Positions 10,588 to 20,790 of a stretch of DNA of 64,000 nucleotides are shown here, piece after piece. The stretch is from Mytilisepta virgata (lineage: Eukaryota; Mollusca; Bivalvia; Mytilida; Mytilidae). Under the pieces are notes generated by a model, which had not been told where the DNA came from, made no database searches, and was given only the letters and a program-made list of their open reading frames with translations. Within the stretch, counting starts at the first letter, position 1. Every line of letters starts with the position of its first letter. A program made the translations under genes and the position numbers. The stretch is from NCBI GenBank assembly GCA_028015205.1, contig JAPWFG010000015.1:372001-436000 (forward strand), in the 5' to 3' direction.

Positions 10588-10752
10588 AGCCATTCCACCT
10601 AACGCCAGGCGGAGCGGTCTTTCTGGAAGTTATTTAAGAACTGTGTTAAAAAAAATATTTATCACCTATCAATAGACGATTTGGGTACCAGATATGATGT
10701 TTACAATCGATGTTTCCGCCCAGTGCTACACCTACCGTTAACTAGAATTGCT
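10588..10752. mobile_element. 165-bp MITE, diverged copy 3
   Basis: It contains the shared interior (taacgccaggcggagcgg, ggaagttatttaagaactg, tttccgcccagtgct) and ends aattgct. It is flanked by ggattaagt (10579-10587) and agattaagt (10753-10761), eight of nine bases identical. The termini have decayed relative to the copies at 6097 and 6847, so it is older. Confidence 0.85.
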
Positions 10753-11094
10753 AGATTAAGTGTCAGTTTCTTATATTGTTTTTGACTTTCCAAAGTTTTG
10801 AGTATGAGTGTACCTGGTGTAGCTTTATCCAGAAATACAGTATGGAAGGAATTTAGGAACTGTTTATTTTTACAAATATTGCTTACCAACAAGTCACTTA
10901 AACACAATTTACAAAACTAAATATCACTGTGAGAGAAGAAAACCTCTTAACACAAATATGCCAATTTTCAGGAATTTTAAGAACCTTGTGCAATACGACG
11001 GACAGTCGAAACGGCGAAACCATTTTTGTACTGAAAGAATGAAAATGTATCACTATCGTCATCAGATGCACATCGAACGCAAGGAATTTAGGAA

Positions 11095-11400
11095 TGAAAT
11101 CAAAAGTTCAATGTAGGATAAAAAACTTAATTAACATAGTTTTTTCACTAACCCCCCCCCCCCCCCCACCTCTTAACTTAATTTGGGAAAAATTGATTGA
11201 CCAATATGGGCATATGCTTTGAGAGTATACTTTTTGTATCATGGGTCCTGTTTTTCCTCAACAATGTATGTTTGTTCTGTATATTGACTTGGACATCACT
11301 TGAATCCGTATTTTTCAATCCGAAAATCGATGTCGGATAACAAAACTTACAGCGATTTTTACCCCCAAACTACTTGAATTAAGTTTTTCCTACATTGAAT
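11095..11400. mobile_element. Fold-back repeat with C-tract
   Basis: The ends are inverse: caaaagttcaatgtaggat at 11101 and ttcctacattgaa to about 11400. The interior matches 3741-3945 in reverse, including a 16-base C-tract (11152-11167) corresponding to the GGGG-rich part of that copy. Non-coding. Confidence 0.7.
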
Positions 11401-13665
11401 TATCTGTAATTATTATACTACCATAGAGGTGATAACGCTGCTACTGGATTTTTTTATTTCCCAAGGGTATCGTCCCCCTAAATTGTTATTGCTTTGGCTA
11501 TAATAAGATTCTTTGATGCTTGTGTTGAATTTGTAATTTGATGAACCTTGAAATTCCTTTTTTCTAACAATAATATCTTTATTGGACTAAATCCGCTGTT
11601 AAAAATAGCCCCTGAGCGTCCCAAATCACCCAAGATTCTCTGTCATATATATATCTTTATCTTTATTAGGCTAGTTGACAATATTTTGTTGACTGGCTTT
11701 CAAAAGTTTTGGTTCCGAGCGTACCTGATGGAGGTATATCTGGGCAAGGTATATGAGTTTTTGTATATAACAGTGAAAATGTTTGGGTTATCTGTGTATT
11801 TCATGGCAGTATTCCGAAAAATTACATAAAAAGGTTTATAGTTGACATATATCGCCCTGTTCACGATATTTCCTTGTAGAAAACCTACATTTCTTTATAA
11901 AGCATTACATTTCCATTATTTAAATATACAAATACATTCTATACCAACTTTCACATAATTACATAAATTATTAATAATTCAAATAAAGGTCGAAATTAAG
12001 GATGATCGCTGGTCTAATAGGAAATAAATAGAATTTGAAATAGGTGTTAAAGTTTGAGAGAACATATGAATAGTAAACAAATAAGCAAGAAATAAATATA
12101 GGTTCATGTGCTCATTTTAGAGGTATAAAGTCTTGAAAATTTGCAGAAAATAGGTTTTATCTGGATTTTTCATTGTCTTTGCATTGGCAACTTCAGTCTC
12201 TCAAAAATGTATCAAAAAATAAAAAGGATTTCATAAAATTTTGTCAAATACCATTTTAAGGTATATATGATTGAATTATAAAATAAAAAAGGAGGGGGGG
12301 GGGGGGTCATGGGCAAAACATTTAATGTTTAAGAAATGGAAAAAACCCGATGATTCCGAAAATCTGACAAAAAGACCAAAACATCACCAGCGAGCATCCT
12401 TAAAAATATACACAGATCATGGGAAGGTGGCCTTAGTCCTTAAACACAAAGTAGGTTGGTCAAAGAACTTGAGAATTCATTTATTTACAAGTGCTGAGAA
12501 ACTGGTCTGGGTAATATTTGAGTTTTTATATACTGAAAATAAGTTCTTTATGTTTACATTTAGTGATATCAGAAATTGGAAAATATTACCTTAGGGCCTA
12601 CGCTTCCTTTCAGTTGTCAAGAATTTTAAGATTTATGAAATAATAGTAGTGTAAAATATTATCTTAGGAATTTTAAGATGTAAGAAATAAATTAAGAGAA
12701 TCAATTTTTTTAATGATATTCCTATTATTGTAAACGTTGGTTAATTCTATGAGAAAAGGGTAAACATTTTGTCAAATCTGCTTTTTATTTATTTATTTTC
12801 CTTACCATAATTTTTCAAATCATTCGGAAAGTCACCTCTTTTATTGTGTATCTTCCTGTACGTACATAAATGTATGCACATATTTAAAAAACGTCTATAT
12901 ATCTTATATATATATATATATATATATATGCTTATTATACTGAATTATTAAATGTTTTAAAAGTAGTGAATTAAGCATATAATAAAGTTTTTTGCATGTA
13001 TTTATTTACGGTGGATTTTGGCAATTTTTATTATGTCATGATCAAAGTATGACTTTACTATGAAATCGAATGTAAATACGTTCGGCCATGGGAAAGACCT
13101 CTGGTGAATTGCTTATATATTTCAGATAATTAATGCAAGGTAACAATGATCAATCATATATATTTGCTGACTTCCAAAAAGAAAAATAGCTTCAAAAATG
13201 AAACAAAATAGGAAATTAAGAAATTTTATTCTTTTACGAGTGAAGTTAGATATCATTAAGGAATATTAAACGTAATAAAATGTATCACAAAATACGGAAT
13301 AAATTTGATGCACTGTATGACCATTTCGTTGACTGACAACTCATAAGCAGTGCTCGAGATCAGAATGTTGGAAATCTGGTTAAAGGTACAATGATGAATT
13401 AATATGCACAACCATAGAAACCCCAAAACAATTAAAACAAACAGGAATCCAAACTCAGCTAAGGGTTACCTGTGCATTAAAAGGAAGAGCCTTAGAAATT
13501 TCTGGTAAATTTTTGTGAATTTCTAACGGATAATTTGAAGTTATATAAGTAATGAATCGTGCCAGGACAAATACATGATAACATACATTCCATTCCCATG
13601 GGTTTATCTTGCCTTTGAATTTTGATTTTGCGGGCTTTTCCCACTGTTTTGTCGCTTCGGTATTA
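11401..13665. other. No gene recognised
   Basis: AT-rich, with scattered short ORFs that have no protein-like character. There is a G-tract at 12294-12306 and a (TA)n microsatellite at 12907-12930. The stretch 13030-13150 (gtatgactttactatgaaat ... cagataattaatgcaagg) resembles 6729-6835, so it is another dispersed repeat copy. Confidence 0.5.
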
Positions 13666-13667
13666 AA

Positions 13668-13860
13668 TTTCGGAGCACCTGAGTCTACCCTCGGTTTTTT
13701 TTGTAGGTCAATGTTGTTCATAGGTTTTTTGTTTTTAAGTGTAGTGTTTATATTGTTTTGGTCTTGTCTTCGTTGTTCTAAGAAGTTTATCAGTTATTTT
13801 TATTTTCCCCTCCTTCGTATATCACTTCGGTATTTCTTGATTTTACTTACACGGTGTTAT
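13668..13860 (+). repeat. PLE 3'-tail copy, type 1
   Basis: It starts cggagcacctgagtctaccc and contains gtcttgtcttcgttgttct and ccctccttcg. It matches 62826-63005, which lies directly after a Penelope-like element ORF, so this is read as a 5'-truncated PLE 3' end. Confidence 0.7.
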
Positions 13861-13982
13861 TTCTCATGCAGATTATCCTCAAATCCTTCCCTTATATCTA
13901 ATCAATAAGAGGTACATGTGTTCTAGTTGTCAGGACATAAATAACCTTTTTCAGGTTAATTTTATTTTTTGCTGTTCGATTT

Positions 13983-14319
13983 CTACACACGTAAGGCAAA
14001 AATGCCACACATGCGTCTCACATGTGTGTCACCATATGTGTTAGAGACGTTTCATGCCACGCATGTGACACATGTGTGCAATACGCATGTAATATGCATG
14101 ATTAACACATACAATCATGCGTTTCACATGATCATGTTTCATGCGTGAGAAAAAAAATCTGTGTGACATGCGTTTTCAGATACATGCCATTCACATGTGT
14201 GTGTCAGACATGTATTACGTGCGTGGCATAAAGCGTGCATTTCATGCATGTGACACACCTGTGACACATTCGTTTCCAGGTTCATGTGTGACATATGTGT
14301 GGAATTTTTGCCTGTGTAG
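13983..14319. mobile_element. TIR element filled with ACATGTG/CACATGCG motifs
   Basis: The left end ctacacacgtaaggcaaaaa and right end tttttgcctgtgtag are inverted repeats. The roughly 300-bp interior is a dense set of near-palindromic acatgtgtgtcac and catgcgt motifs in both orientations. No ORF of protein character. Confidence 0.75.
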
Positions 14320-14554
14320 TAGATCATATTTCAGTTATTTATAGCTACGACCACGGCAATAAGGGAAAAAATCATTTTACACTGAATTTTAATCATTTGT
14401 TATCACGTAAATGAGAAGTAAACATTTATTTCTTTATTCAAATCCACGATTTCAGAGTAGAAGATTTTTCTATATAAGCCAATCAGAAACAAGAACTGCC
14501 AATTGTAGTCATACTTGTAGTTCGATCAGAGTGAAATGAGGAAACTTTATAAAG

Positions 14555-14862
14555 GACCCCCCCCCCCCCCAATACATGCTTCCTGTCAAGTTTTGTTTCA
14601 TTTGGCCAACCAGTTTCAGAGGAGAAGAGTTTTGAAAACTCAGCCATCAGAAACAACAATTGCCCATGGTGGCCATGTTTGTGGTCCGACCGGGACGATT
14701 TGAGCCATCTTTATAAAGGACCTTTCATAGATGCTTCCTGCCAAGTTTTATTCCATTTGGTCCTGTGGCTTCATAGGAGAAGATTAAACTGCAACGTTAA
14801 CAGACGGACGGACGGACAAAAGCGATGAGAAACGCTCACGTGGCCTTGGCCAGGTGATCCAA
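14555..14862 (+). repeat. Molluscan dispersed repeat with terminal hairpin
   Basis: Two related sub-repeats (cttcctgtcaagttttgttt and cttcctgccaagttttattc) are followed by (acgg)n and a closing 'ctcacgtggccttggccaggtga' hairpin. That ending is one I recall from many molluscan loci. It begins with a 14-base C-tract (14557-14570). Confidence 0.55.
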
Positions 14863-15239
14863 AAAATTAAACTTCGAACCGTGATCACTTACTGGAATGA
14901 ATACATTAAAATTAAAATTAAAATTGACTGAGAAATATCTGTTTTAAACAAAATAATTGTTTTTTCAACAAAGACAAACCTTCGACTATTTATTTTAATT
15001 AACAGAAAATATACACAAATATGTATTTCAAACTGAAGTTTAATAAGAAAATATAATAAAATGTAAAATCCTGCACCAGGTTACGCCTACGCGTTCGTGT
15101 TAACCAATTAAACAAAACATTTTAAATCATAAATAACGTTTTCATCGAAAATATTAGCCAGTAGAGTCCACTGGGTTAAATTAGTTCTATAGGTATCCAA
15201 ACTAATCCAATAATTATATTGTATAGTGCATCAAGCATG
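14863..15239. other. No feature recognised
   Basis: AT-rich unique-looking flank of the SINE/DIRS insertion. Confidence 0.4.
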
Positions 15240-15274
15240 GTATCATTGATATTTACACAATTCGTCACCTGTGG

Positions 15275-15321
15275 CGGGGTGTGTTCGACTCCGATCTAAA
15301 TTGACAAGGATTGCCAATTTT
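15275..15321 (+). mobile_element. SINE-like repeat, left part, split by DIRS insertion
   Basis: The stretch gtgtgttcgactccgatct ... gacaaggattgccaatttt matches 35448-35495 of the uninterrupted copy at 35437-35605. The repeat resumes after the DIRS element at 20791. Confidence 0.75.
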
Positions 15322-15334
15322 ATAACAATAAATA

Positions 15335-15463
15335 CGTTACCACTATAAATTCTGAGATAGTCCCTAAGCGACTTAACCAGCAGGAAAGAAAACAAAAAAC
15401 TCTTGAGATGACCCCCTGCCAGCCTCGAACCAACTTCCCTTATAATCATTCATTCAATTTCCT
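15335..15463 (+). repeat. DIRS left inverted terminal repeat
   Basis: It runs from gttaccactataaattctga to cattcattcaatttcct and is the reverse complement of 20624-20754 with no difference that I noticed. The outer extension caattttataacaataaata (15315-15334) is unique to this end. Confidence 0.92.
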
Positions 15464-15578
15464 GCTGCGACGGAAACCGCACGTGTTTTTTGGTTGAGAA
15501 GAAATTGACACAGAGAAAACGATTTTTTTTTGTTACTAAGTATATTTTATATAGAGTATTAATAGACAACAGGTAATA

Positions 15579-17414
15579 ATGGACAATTTAAATAATATTT
15601 CTAGTCCATTTTATCCCGTTTCTGGAAATGGTGATACTTTCTGGGACGGTACATTACGTAATCCCTTTGAAGTGGTCCCCGTCTCCAGTGTTCCTCCAGA
15701 CAACTTGTTCACTCAAATGTCACCTGAGAACTCCCCCGTAGTTGCAGGTCCGAGTAACACGTCTAGGGTGGACCTTGTCCAAGCTAGACAGGAGGTCTCT
15801 GTTTCGGGTTCCACTACTGTCACTCACAGTTCTTCAGGGGTTACACATACATATACCAGACCTGTTGATACAGTTGTCTCTACAGTTTTTCCTCCCTCGT
15901 TTTTAACTGGAGTTAATGCTGCCTCGAGACCCGTTCAGGCCCCTGCCACCTCGTTTGGTCAGTTTCCTACCACTTGGTCTCGTCCTCAGTGGCCGTTTCC
16001 AACTCCACCCTTTGGAAACTTTGACCCTTCTTATTTTTGGGGTTTTTCTGGTTTTCCTCCTAGAGTTAGGACGGATACCCCTGTGACAGTCCCTCAGTCA
16101 CAACCGGTCTCTCAACCTTCAGTTGTTTCTGAGGTGAAGGATATGTTAGGTTCATTTAAGGAGGCTATTAGTAAGGACCTCGGTTCTTTTTTTTTTTTTT
16201 TTTTTTTAACCAGAGTTGAGGCTCTTGAAAAGGCTTATCAAGAGTCCTCCAAGTCTCACCCTCCTTCTCTTTCAAGTACTCCTGTTTGTGCTGTTGTTCA
16301 AGAGTCTCATGCTGTTCAGGATGATGAGGACTCAGTGTCTGTTGCACCTGACAGTGCAGAAGGTTCTTTTTTGGTGGAGGAGGAACCCCCTGAAAGCAGA
16401 CCAGCTGCCTTGGTCAGCCAATCTGCTGTAGGGGAGGGTTCTGAGTCTGAATCGGAGCCCGATCATGAGGATGTTGTTGTGTCTAAAGATCAACTCAAGG
16501 CTAAAGTCTACTCGCTACTGAGGGACAAGGCTAAGGTTTCCTTATCTTCTCCTCCCAGGGTTAAGAAATCTCTGTCAACTTTTGAGGCATCTTGTGGTTT
16601 TTCACAAGAATCTTCTACGTCATACAAGTCTTTTCCAGAGTCTAAGCATGTTACCTCTGCTCTTCAGGTCATTAAGGAAGGTTTGTCTTCTCCTTCAAGT
16701 CGGTCTTCTTCTGGGAAATTCCAAGCTTTTGGTGCAAATTCTTTCCCAGGCAGGTTTAGGAGCAAGGATTATGAAATCCACCAATCCTCGATTGGTAAAA
16801 CTGCTCCTACTTGTGACAAGACTTTAGCCGCTACCATAGGCTCCAAGAGCACTGATGGTCTTAGGCTTTCTCAGTCAGTTTGGCATAAATCTGAAAACTT
16901 ACTTAGGAGTACGTCTCATGTCCTTGGCAATGCCGAACACTTTCTGTCAGCGGCTGGTACCCTTCTCCAGAATAAGGAGGGTGAAGAGTTCTCTGAACTT
17001 AAATCCTTTCTTCTTCAAGTTGATCAAGCACTTGGTGTCTCTCAACTTCTTTTGATGGGTACTCTTTGTAATTTCACCCTTTCTAAAAGGAGTGAAATTT
17101 TGGAGAAATCAACGATTCCATCCTCCTTACAGGATTCTCTTTTGTTTTCTCCTTTGACTGACAAAATTTTTGGACTCTCAGTTAAAGAGGTTCAGGAGGA
17201 ACTTCAGAAGCTACCTCAACCTGTCAAGGTTAATGTACAGCTCTCTCAGGGCAAGCGTTCTGTAGTTTCTACTCCTGTTTCTTCCTCTTCTGCTCCTTCA
17301 TACTCAGCTCCCAAAAAGAGGAAAGTTGCCGAGTCAACCGACTCTTCTGCTTCTAGGCCTCCTAAATTTTCTCACAAGAAAAAAGGTGGCAAGAAGCAAG
17401 GGAAACGAGTTTAG
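15579..17414 (+). CDS. DIRS ORF1, gag-like protein
   Basis: A 611-residue first frame of the DIRS element, rich in Ser, Pro and Thr in the N-terminal third and basic at the end (KKRKV near residue 590, a nuclear-localisation-like motif, then a KKKGGKKQGKR tail). I recognise no enzymatic domain. Position and composition fit the nucleocapsid-like ORF1 of DIRS elements, which would package the RNA or cDNA and bring it to the nucleus. A run of 21 T (16187-16207) encodes a Phe run at about residues 203-209, which is odd for a functional protein and a slippage hot spot; one more or fewer base would break the frame. The ATG at 15579 is about 115 bases inside the left repeat. The 3' end overlaps ORF2 by 89 bases. 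Confidence 0.8.
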   Translation: MDNLNNISSPFYPVSGNGDTFWDGTLRNPFEVVPVSSVPPDNLFTQMSPENSPVVAGPSNTSRVDLVQARQEVSVSGSTTVTHSSSGVTHTYTRPVDTVVSTVFPPSFLTGVNAASRPVQAPATSFGQFPTTWSRPQWPFPTPPFGNFDPSYFWGFSGFPPRVRTDTPVTVPQSQPVSQPSVVSEVKDMLGSFKEAISKDLGSFFFFFFLTRVEALEKAYQESSKSHPPSLSSTPVCAVVQESHAVQDDEDSVSVAPDSAEGSFLVEEEPPESRPAALVSQSAVGEGSESESEPDHEDVVVSKDQLKAKVYSLLRDKAKVSLSSPPRVKKSLSTFEASCGFSQESSTSYKSFPESKHVTSALQVIKEGLSSPSSRSSSGKFQAFGANSFPGRFRSKDYEIHQSSIGKTAPTCDKTLAATIGSKSTDGLRLSQSVWHKSENLLRSTSHVLGNAEHFLSAAGTLLQNKEGEEFSELKSFLLQVDQALGVSQLLLMGTLCNFTLSKRSEILEKSTIPSSLQDSLLFSPLTDKIFGLSVKEVQEELQKLPQPVKVNVQLSQGKRSVVSTPVSSSSAPSYSAPKKRKVAESTDSSASRPPKFSHKKKGGKKQGKRV

Positions 17415-19533
17415 CAATCTGCCCCCTCGTTCGTTACTGACAACCCCCTTGGGAGAGGAACAGTTTCCTGTCCCACATCCACAGATTCCTGTAGGGGGGA
17501 GGCTTACCCACTTTTTGAGTCAGTGGGAAGAAATAACCCAGGATTCTTGGGTTTTGTCAGTAATTCGGGGGGGTCTTCATCTCAAGTTTCTGAACAATCC
17601 TCCTCTGTCGGTGGATCCACTGTTTTTGTCTCACACTTCCAACCCAGAGAAGGTTCTGATGATGTCAGAAGAGGTTCAGGCCTTGCTACGCAAGGAAGCT
17701 ATAGAGATTGTTCACAATCCTTCAGCCATTCCAGGTTTCTATTCTCGCCTTTTCTTAGTACCGAAGAAAACAGGTGGAATGCGCCCAGTTTTCGATCTCT
17801 CGATCTTGAATACTTATCTTATTATCCCTCATTTCAAGATGGAAACCAATCGTTCCATCAGGGGTTGTATTCGCCCTGGTATGTGGACTACCAGTTTAGA
17901 CCTTACGGATGCATATTTCCATGTTCACATAGCTCCTCAGTTCAGGAAGTACCTTCGCTTTGTATGGGACGGGACAGTATATCAGTTTCGAGCGCTCCCA
18001 TTCGGCATCTCTGTTGCGCCTCTAACTTTCACCAGAATTTTTCAAACAGTAGTTGCCCATCTTCATACGTTGTCGATCCAGATTCACTCCTATCTGGACG
18101 ATTCTCTGATCAGGAATTTTTGTCATCTAGATCTGGTTTCTCAAACCAGGGTGGTCATCCAGTTGTATCAGAGGTTAGGTTTTCTAGTGTCTTGGAAGAA
18201 GTCGGAACTTCATCCGTCTCTAGATTTTCAGTTTCTAGGGGAACATTACAGAACAGATCTGGGACTTGTTTCTCCACCGGAGGAAAAGTTTCTTTCTCTA
18301 GTCCAGAGAATTGCTCTTATTCAAAATTCCCAGTCTGTGACAGCAAGGCAATTTTCTCAACTTCTGGGTTTTCTAAATTCTCTGGCAGATGTGGTTCCCT
18401 TGGGTCGTCTGTTTATACGTCCTCTTCAGTTTCATCTTCTCCAGCACTGGTGTCCTGCCTCTCAGGATTGGGAAGCTCCAGTTCCTATTCTCCCAACCTT
18501 AATTCCTCACCTTCATTGGTGGTGTCAGCGGGAGAATGTTCTGAAGGGAGTGTCTCTGTCAGTTCCAGTTCCTTCCCTTACTCTCTACACAGATGCAAGC
18601 CAACTAGGTTGGGGAGCTTATCTGGAAGGCAAGTCCATTTCGGGTCTGTGGTCTCCTACTCAACAGCAGGAACACATCAACCTCTTAGAGTTGAGAGCAG
18701 TTCTCTTGGCTGTATCTCATTTTCTGGACCTTATTCGCCTAAAGACTCTGGTGGTAGCCACAGACAACACTACAGTAGTTGCTTACCTCCAGAATCAGGG
18801 AGGAACTCACAGTCACAGTCTGTTCTTACTTTGCAAGGAAGTTCTTCTTCTATGTTTCGAGAACCAGATTCAGTTAGTAGTACGTCACATTCCAGGTCAC
18901 CTCAATGTGCTAGCAGACGGACTAAGCCGTTCACTAGCACCAGTGAACACGGAGTGGGAATTACTACAAGTGATTTTCGAGGCCATCACTCTCCATTGGG
19001 GTCGTCCTCTTTTAGATCTGTTTGCCACAGCTCTGAATCACAAACTGGACACTTTCGTTTCTCCAGTTCCAGACCCTCTGGCATACGCAGTCGATGCTAT
19101 GTCTCTGTCTTGGGAGGGAATGTTCGCTTACGCTTTCCCTCCATTCAGATTCCTGTCTCAAGTTCTTCAGAAGATTCATCAGGAATCATGCAAGATCATT
19201 CTTATTGCACCAGCTTGGCCCAGACAAGCCTGGTTCTCAGATCTTCTGCTTCTGTCGTGTGCCAATCCCCTTCTTCTTCCTCTCAGAACAGACCTTCTGT
19301 CTCAGTTCAAAGGAAGAGTTTTGCATCCTCATCCGGAGAATCTTCATCTGCACGCTTGGCTACTCTCCGGGAAGGTCTCAGACAGAAAGGATTTTCTGCT
19401 GGGGCTTCCAGACACATCTCTAAGGCTGTCCGACAGTCTACAGAGAAAGTATACGATGCAAAATGGGGAATCTTCTGTCATTGGTGTGCTGAAAGGGAAA
19501 TTGATCCAATCAAAATCTCTGTTCAGCAACTAG
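17326..19533 (+). CDS. DIRS ORF2: reverse transcriptase, RNase H, methyltransferase-like domain
   Basis: 735 residues. The RT core shows LVPKKTGGMRPVFDLS (near 145), LDLTDAYFHVHI, LPFGISVAPLTFT and the catalytic YLDD (about 255). RNase H follows with LYTDASQLGWGAYL (about 421), LLELRAV, VATDNTTV and HIPGHLNVLADGLSR, so the Asp/Glu/Asp/Asp set is present. C-terminally DLFATALNHKLDTF, YAFPPF and LIAPAWPRQAW match the domain of unknown exact role (called methyltransferase) that follows RNase H in DIRS elements. The enzyme would copy element RNA into the circular cDNA. It starts inside ORF1 in another frame and runs under ORF3 for about 2 kb. The first ATG was taken; re-initiation or frameshifting is likely but not shown. 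Confidence 0.9.
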   Translation: MPSQPTLLLLGLLNFLTRKKVARSKGNEFSNLPPRSLLTTPLGEEQFPVPHPQIPVGGRLTHFLSQWEEITQDSWVLSVIRGGLHLKFLNNPPLSVDPLFLSHTSNPEKVLMMSEEVQALLRKEAIEIVHNPSAIPGFYSRLFLVPKKTGGMRPVFDLSILNTYLIIPHFKMETNRSIRGCIRPGMWTTSLDLTDAYFHVHIAPQFRKYLRFVWDGTVYQFRALPFGISVAPLTFTRIFQTVVAHLHTLSIQIHSYLDDSLIRNFCHLDLVSQTRVVIQLYQRLGFLVSWKKSELHPSLDFQFLGEHYRTDLGLVSPPEEKFLSLVQRIALIQNSQSVTARQFSQLLGFLNSLADVVPLGRLFIRPLQFHLLQHWCPASQDWEAPVPILPTLIPHLHWWCQRENVLKGVSLSVPVPSLTLYTDASQLGWGAYLEGKSISGLWSPTQQQEHINLLELRAVLLAVSHFLDLIRLKTLVVATDNTTVVAYLQNQGGTHSHSLFLLCKEVLLLCFENQIQLVVRHIPGHLNVLADGLSRSLAPVNTEWELLQVIFEAITLHWGRPLLDLFATALNHKLDTFVSPVPDPLAYAVDAMSLSWEGMFAYAFPPFRFLSQVLQKIHQESCKIILIAPAWPRQAWFSDLLLLSCANPLLLPLRTDLLSQFKGRVLHPHPENLHLHAWLLSGKVSDRKDFLLGLPDTSLRLSDSLQRKYTMQNGESSVIGVLKGKLIQSKSLFSN

Positions 19534-20450
19534 CTGATTTTCTAGTTTTTCTCTTTGAAGTTAAGGAACTGTCTCCTTCTACTATCAAAGGATATAAATC
19601 AGCTATTTCTCGCACTATTTATATTTCGGGTGGCCCAGACTTAAGTAATAATGAACACTTGTCTTTGCTCACTCGGAATTTTGACATTGAAAGGCCTAAA
19701 CAGAAGAGATTGGTTCCTCAATGGGATTTGAGTCTGGTCCTATCAGCTCTCAAAATTTCACCCTTTGAACCAATCTCCGAAGCAGATCTGAAATTTGTTT
19801 CTTACAAATGCTGTTTTTTATTAGCTTTAGCTTCAGGCAGGAGAAGGAGCGAGATTCATGCCTTATCTGTGTCGGAATCTTGTCTTCGTTTTTCCAGAGA
19901 TGAATCCTCTGTTACCTTGTTAACGGATCCATCATTTCTCGGAAAAAATCAAATTCCTGATAAAGGTGCAGTTCCTATTGTTATACCTGCATTACCTTCA
20001 GATTCTCCTGACTTGATGCTTTGTCCTGTCAGAACACTAAAAGTGTACCTGAATAGGACCAAACAGCTTAGATCTGCCTCTTCTTCCAGACTTTTTCTTC
20101 CTTTGAAGAAAGGGGTGTCTGATTTATCTGCTAAGTCCATCTCCAGATGGATTTGTGATACGATTTTTATGGCATATAAAGCTTCAGGTGACGAAACCTT
20201 ATCTCGTCATTCGGTTAAGGCTCATGAGGTAAGAGCCATTGCCTCTTCATGGGCTCTTTTTAATTCCGCTTCCATTTCTGAAGTCTTGATGGCAGGTTAT
20301 TGGAGGTGTCAAAACTCTTTTACTGATCATTACCTGCGTTCCTTGGCTTCTTTTGCTGATAATCTTTTCTCATTGGGACCTATTGTAGCTGCTCAAAGGA
20401 TTAATGTCCCCCCTGCAACTTCTTCTTCAGGGGATTCAGCTATGTGTTAG
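17523..20450 (+). CDS. DIRS ORF3: tyrosine recombinase, with long overlap on RT
   Basis: A 975-residue open frame. The last 340 or so residues are a tyrosine recombinase: a SAM-like N-terminal part (KAVRQSTEKVYDAKW, near 640-660, then LSPSTIKGYKSAISRTI) and the catalytic set GRRRSEIHALS (first Arg near 771), HEVR (near 900, H-x-x-R) and FTDHYLR (Tyr near 937). It would integrate the circular cDNA without target duplication. The first 600 or so residues are Ser-rich, lie entirely on the RT frame and show no domain; the true protein may start near 19300. Such a long YR/RT overlap is known for DIRS elements. The element's internal complementary region begins 11 bases after the stop. Confidence 0.88.
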   Translation: MGRNNPGFLGFVSNSGGSSSQVSEQSSSVGGSTVFVSHFQPREGSDDVRRGSGLATQGSYRDCSQSFSHSRFLFSPFLSTEENRWNAPSFRSLDLEYLSYYPSFQDGNQSFHQGLYSPWYVDYQFRPYGCIFPCSHSSSVQEVPSLCMGRDSISVSSAPIRHLCCASNFHQNFSNSSCPSSYVVDPDSLLSGRFSDQEFLSSRSGFSNQGGHPVVSEVRFSSVLEEVGTSSVSRFSVSRGTLQNRSGTCFSTGGKVSFSSPENCSYSKFPVCDSKAIFSTSGFSKFSGRCGSLGSSVYTSSSVSSSPALVSCLSGLGSSSSYSPNLNSSPSLVVSAGECSEGSVSVSSSSFPYSLHRCKPTRLGSLSGRQVHFGSVVSYSTAGTHQPLRVESSSLGCISFSGPYSPKDSGGSHRQHYSSCLPPESGRNSQSQSVLTLQGSSSSMFREPDSVSSTSHSRSPQCASRRTKPFTSTSEHGVGITTSDFRGHHSPLGSSSFRSVCHSSESQTGHFRFSSSRPSGIRSRCYVSVLGGNVRLRFPSIQIPVSSSSEDSSGIMQDHSYCTSLAQTSLVLRSSASVVCQSPSSSSQNRPSVSVQRKSFASSSGESSSARLATLREGLRQKGFSAGASRHISKAVRQSTEKVYDAKWGIFCHWCAEREIDPIKISVQQLADFLVFLFEVKELSPSTIKGYKSAISRTIYISGGPDLSNNEHLSLLTRNFDIERPKQKRLVPQWDLSLVLSALKISPFEPISEADLKFVSYKCCFLLALASGRRRSEIHALSVSESCLRFSRDESSVTLLTDPSFLGKNQIPDKGAVPIVIPALPSDSPDLMLCPVRTLKVYLNRTKQLRSASSSRLFLPLKKGVSDLSAKSISRWICDTIFMAYKASGDETLSRHSVKAHEVRAIASSWALFNSASISEVLMAGYWRCQNSFTDHYLRSLASFADNLFSLGPIVAAQRINVPPATSSSGDSAMC

Positions 20451-20460
20451 ATTCTGTAAT

Positions 20461-20558
20461 TCTCAGAATTTATAGTGGTAACGTATTTATTGTTATAAAA
20501 TTGTAAATTTTTGAAGTAAAATTAATTTTTATTAAATAAATACTTACCACTATAAATT
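20461..20558 (+). repeat. DIRS internal complementary region
   Basis: 20461-20503 is the reverse complement of the left terminus (15315-15357). 20504-20558 is the reverse complement of the right terminus (20736-20790). In the accepted DIRS model this guides joining of the two cDNA ends. The junction reads ...ttataaaattg|taaattt, i.e. the two ends back to back. Confidence 0.93.
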
Positions 20559-20623
20559 ATAGGCCCCACCCATTCTTTTTCCTCCCCTTCATCCCCTGCT
20601 TTGTGGGAGTTCTTATTGTTTTG

Positions 20624-20754
20624 AGGAAATTGAATGAATGATTATAAGGGAAGTTGGTTCGAGGCTGGCAGGGGGTCATCTCAAGAGTTTTTTGTTTTCT
20701 TTCCTGCTGGTTAAGTCGCTTAGGGACTATCTCAGAATTTATAGTGGTAAGTAT
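20624..20754 (-). repeat. DIRS right inverted terminal repeat
   Basis: Reverse complement of 15335-15463, followed by an end-specific AT-rich extension (20755-20797). Confidence 0.92.
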
Positions 20755-20790
20755 TTATTTAATAAAAATTAATTTTACTTCAAAAATTTA

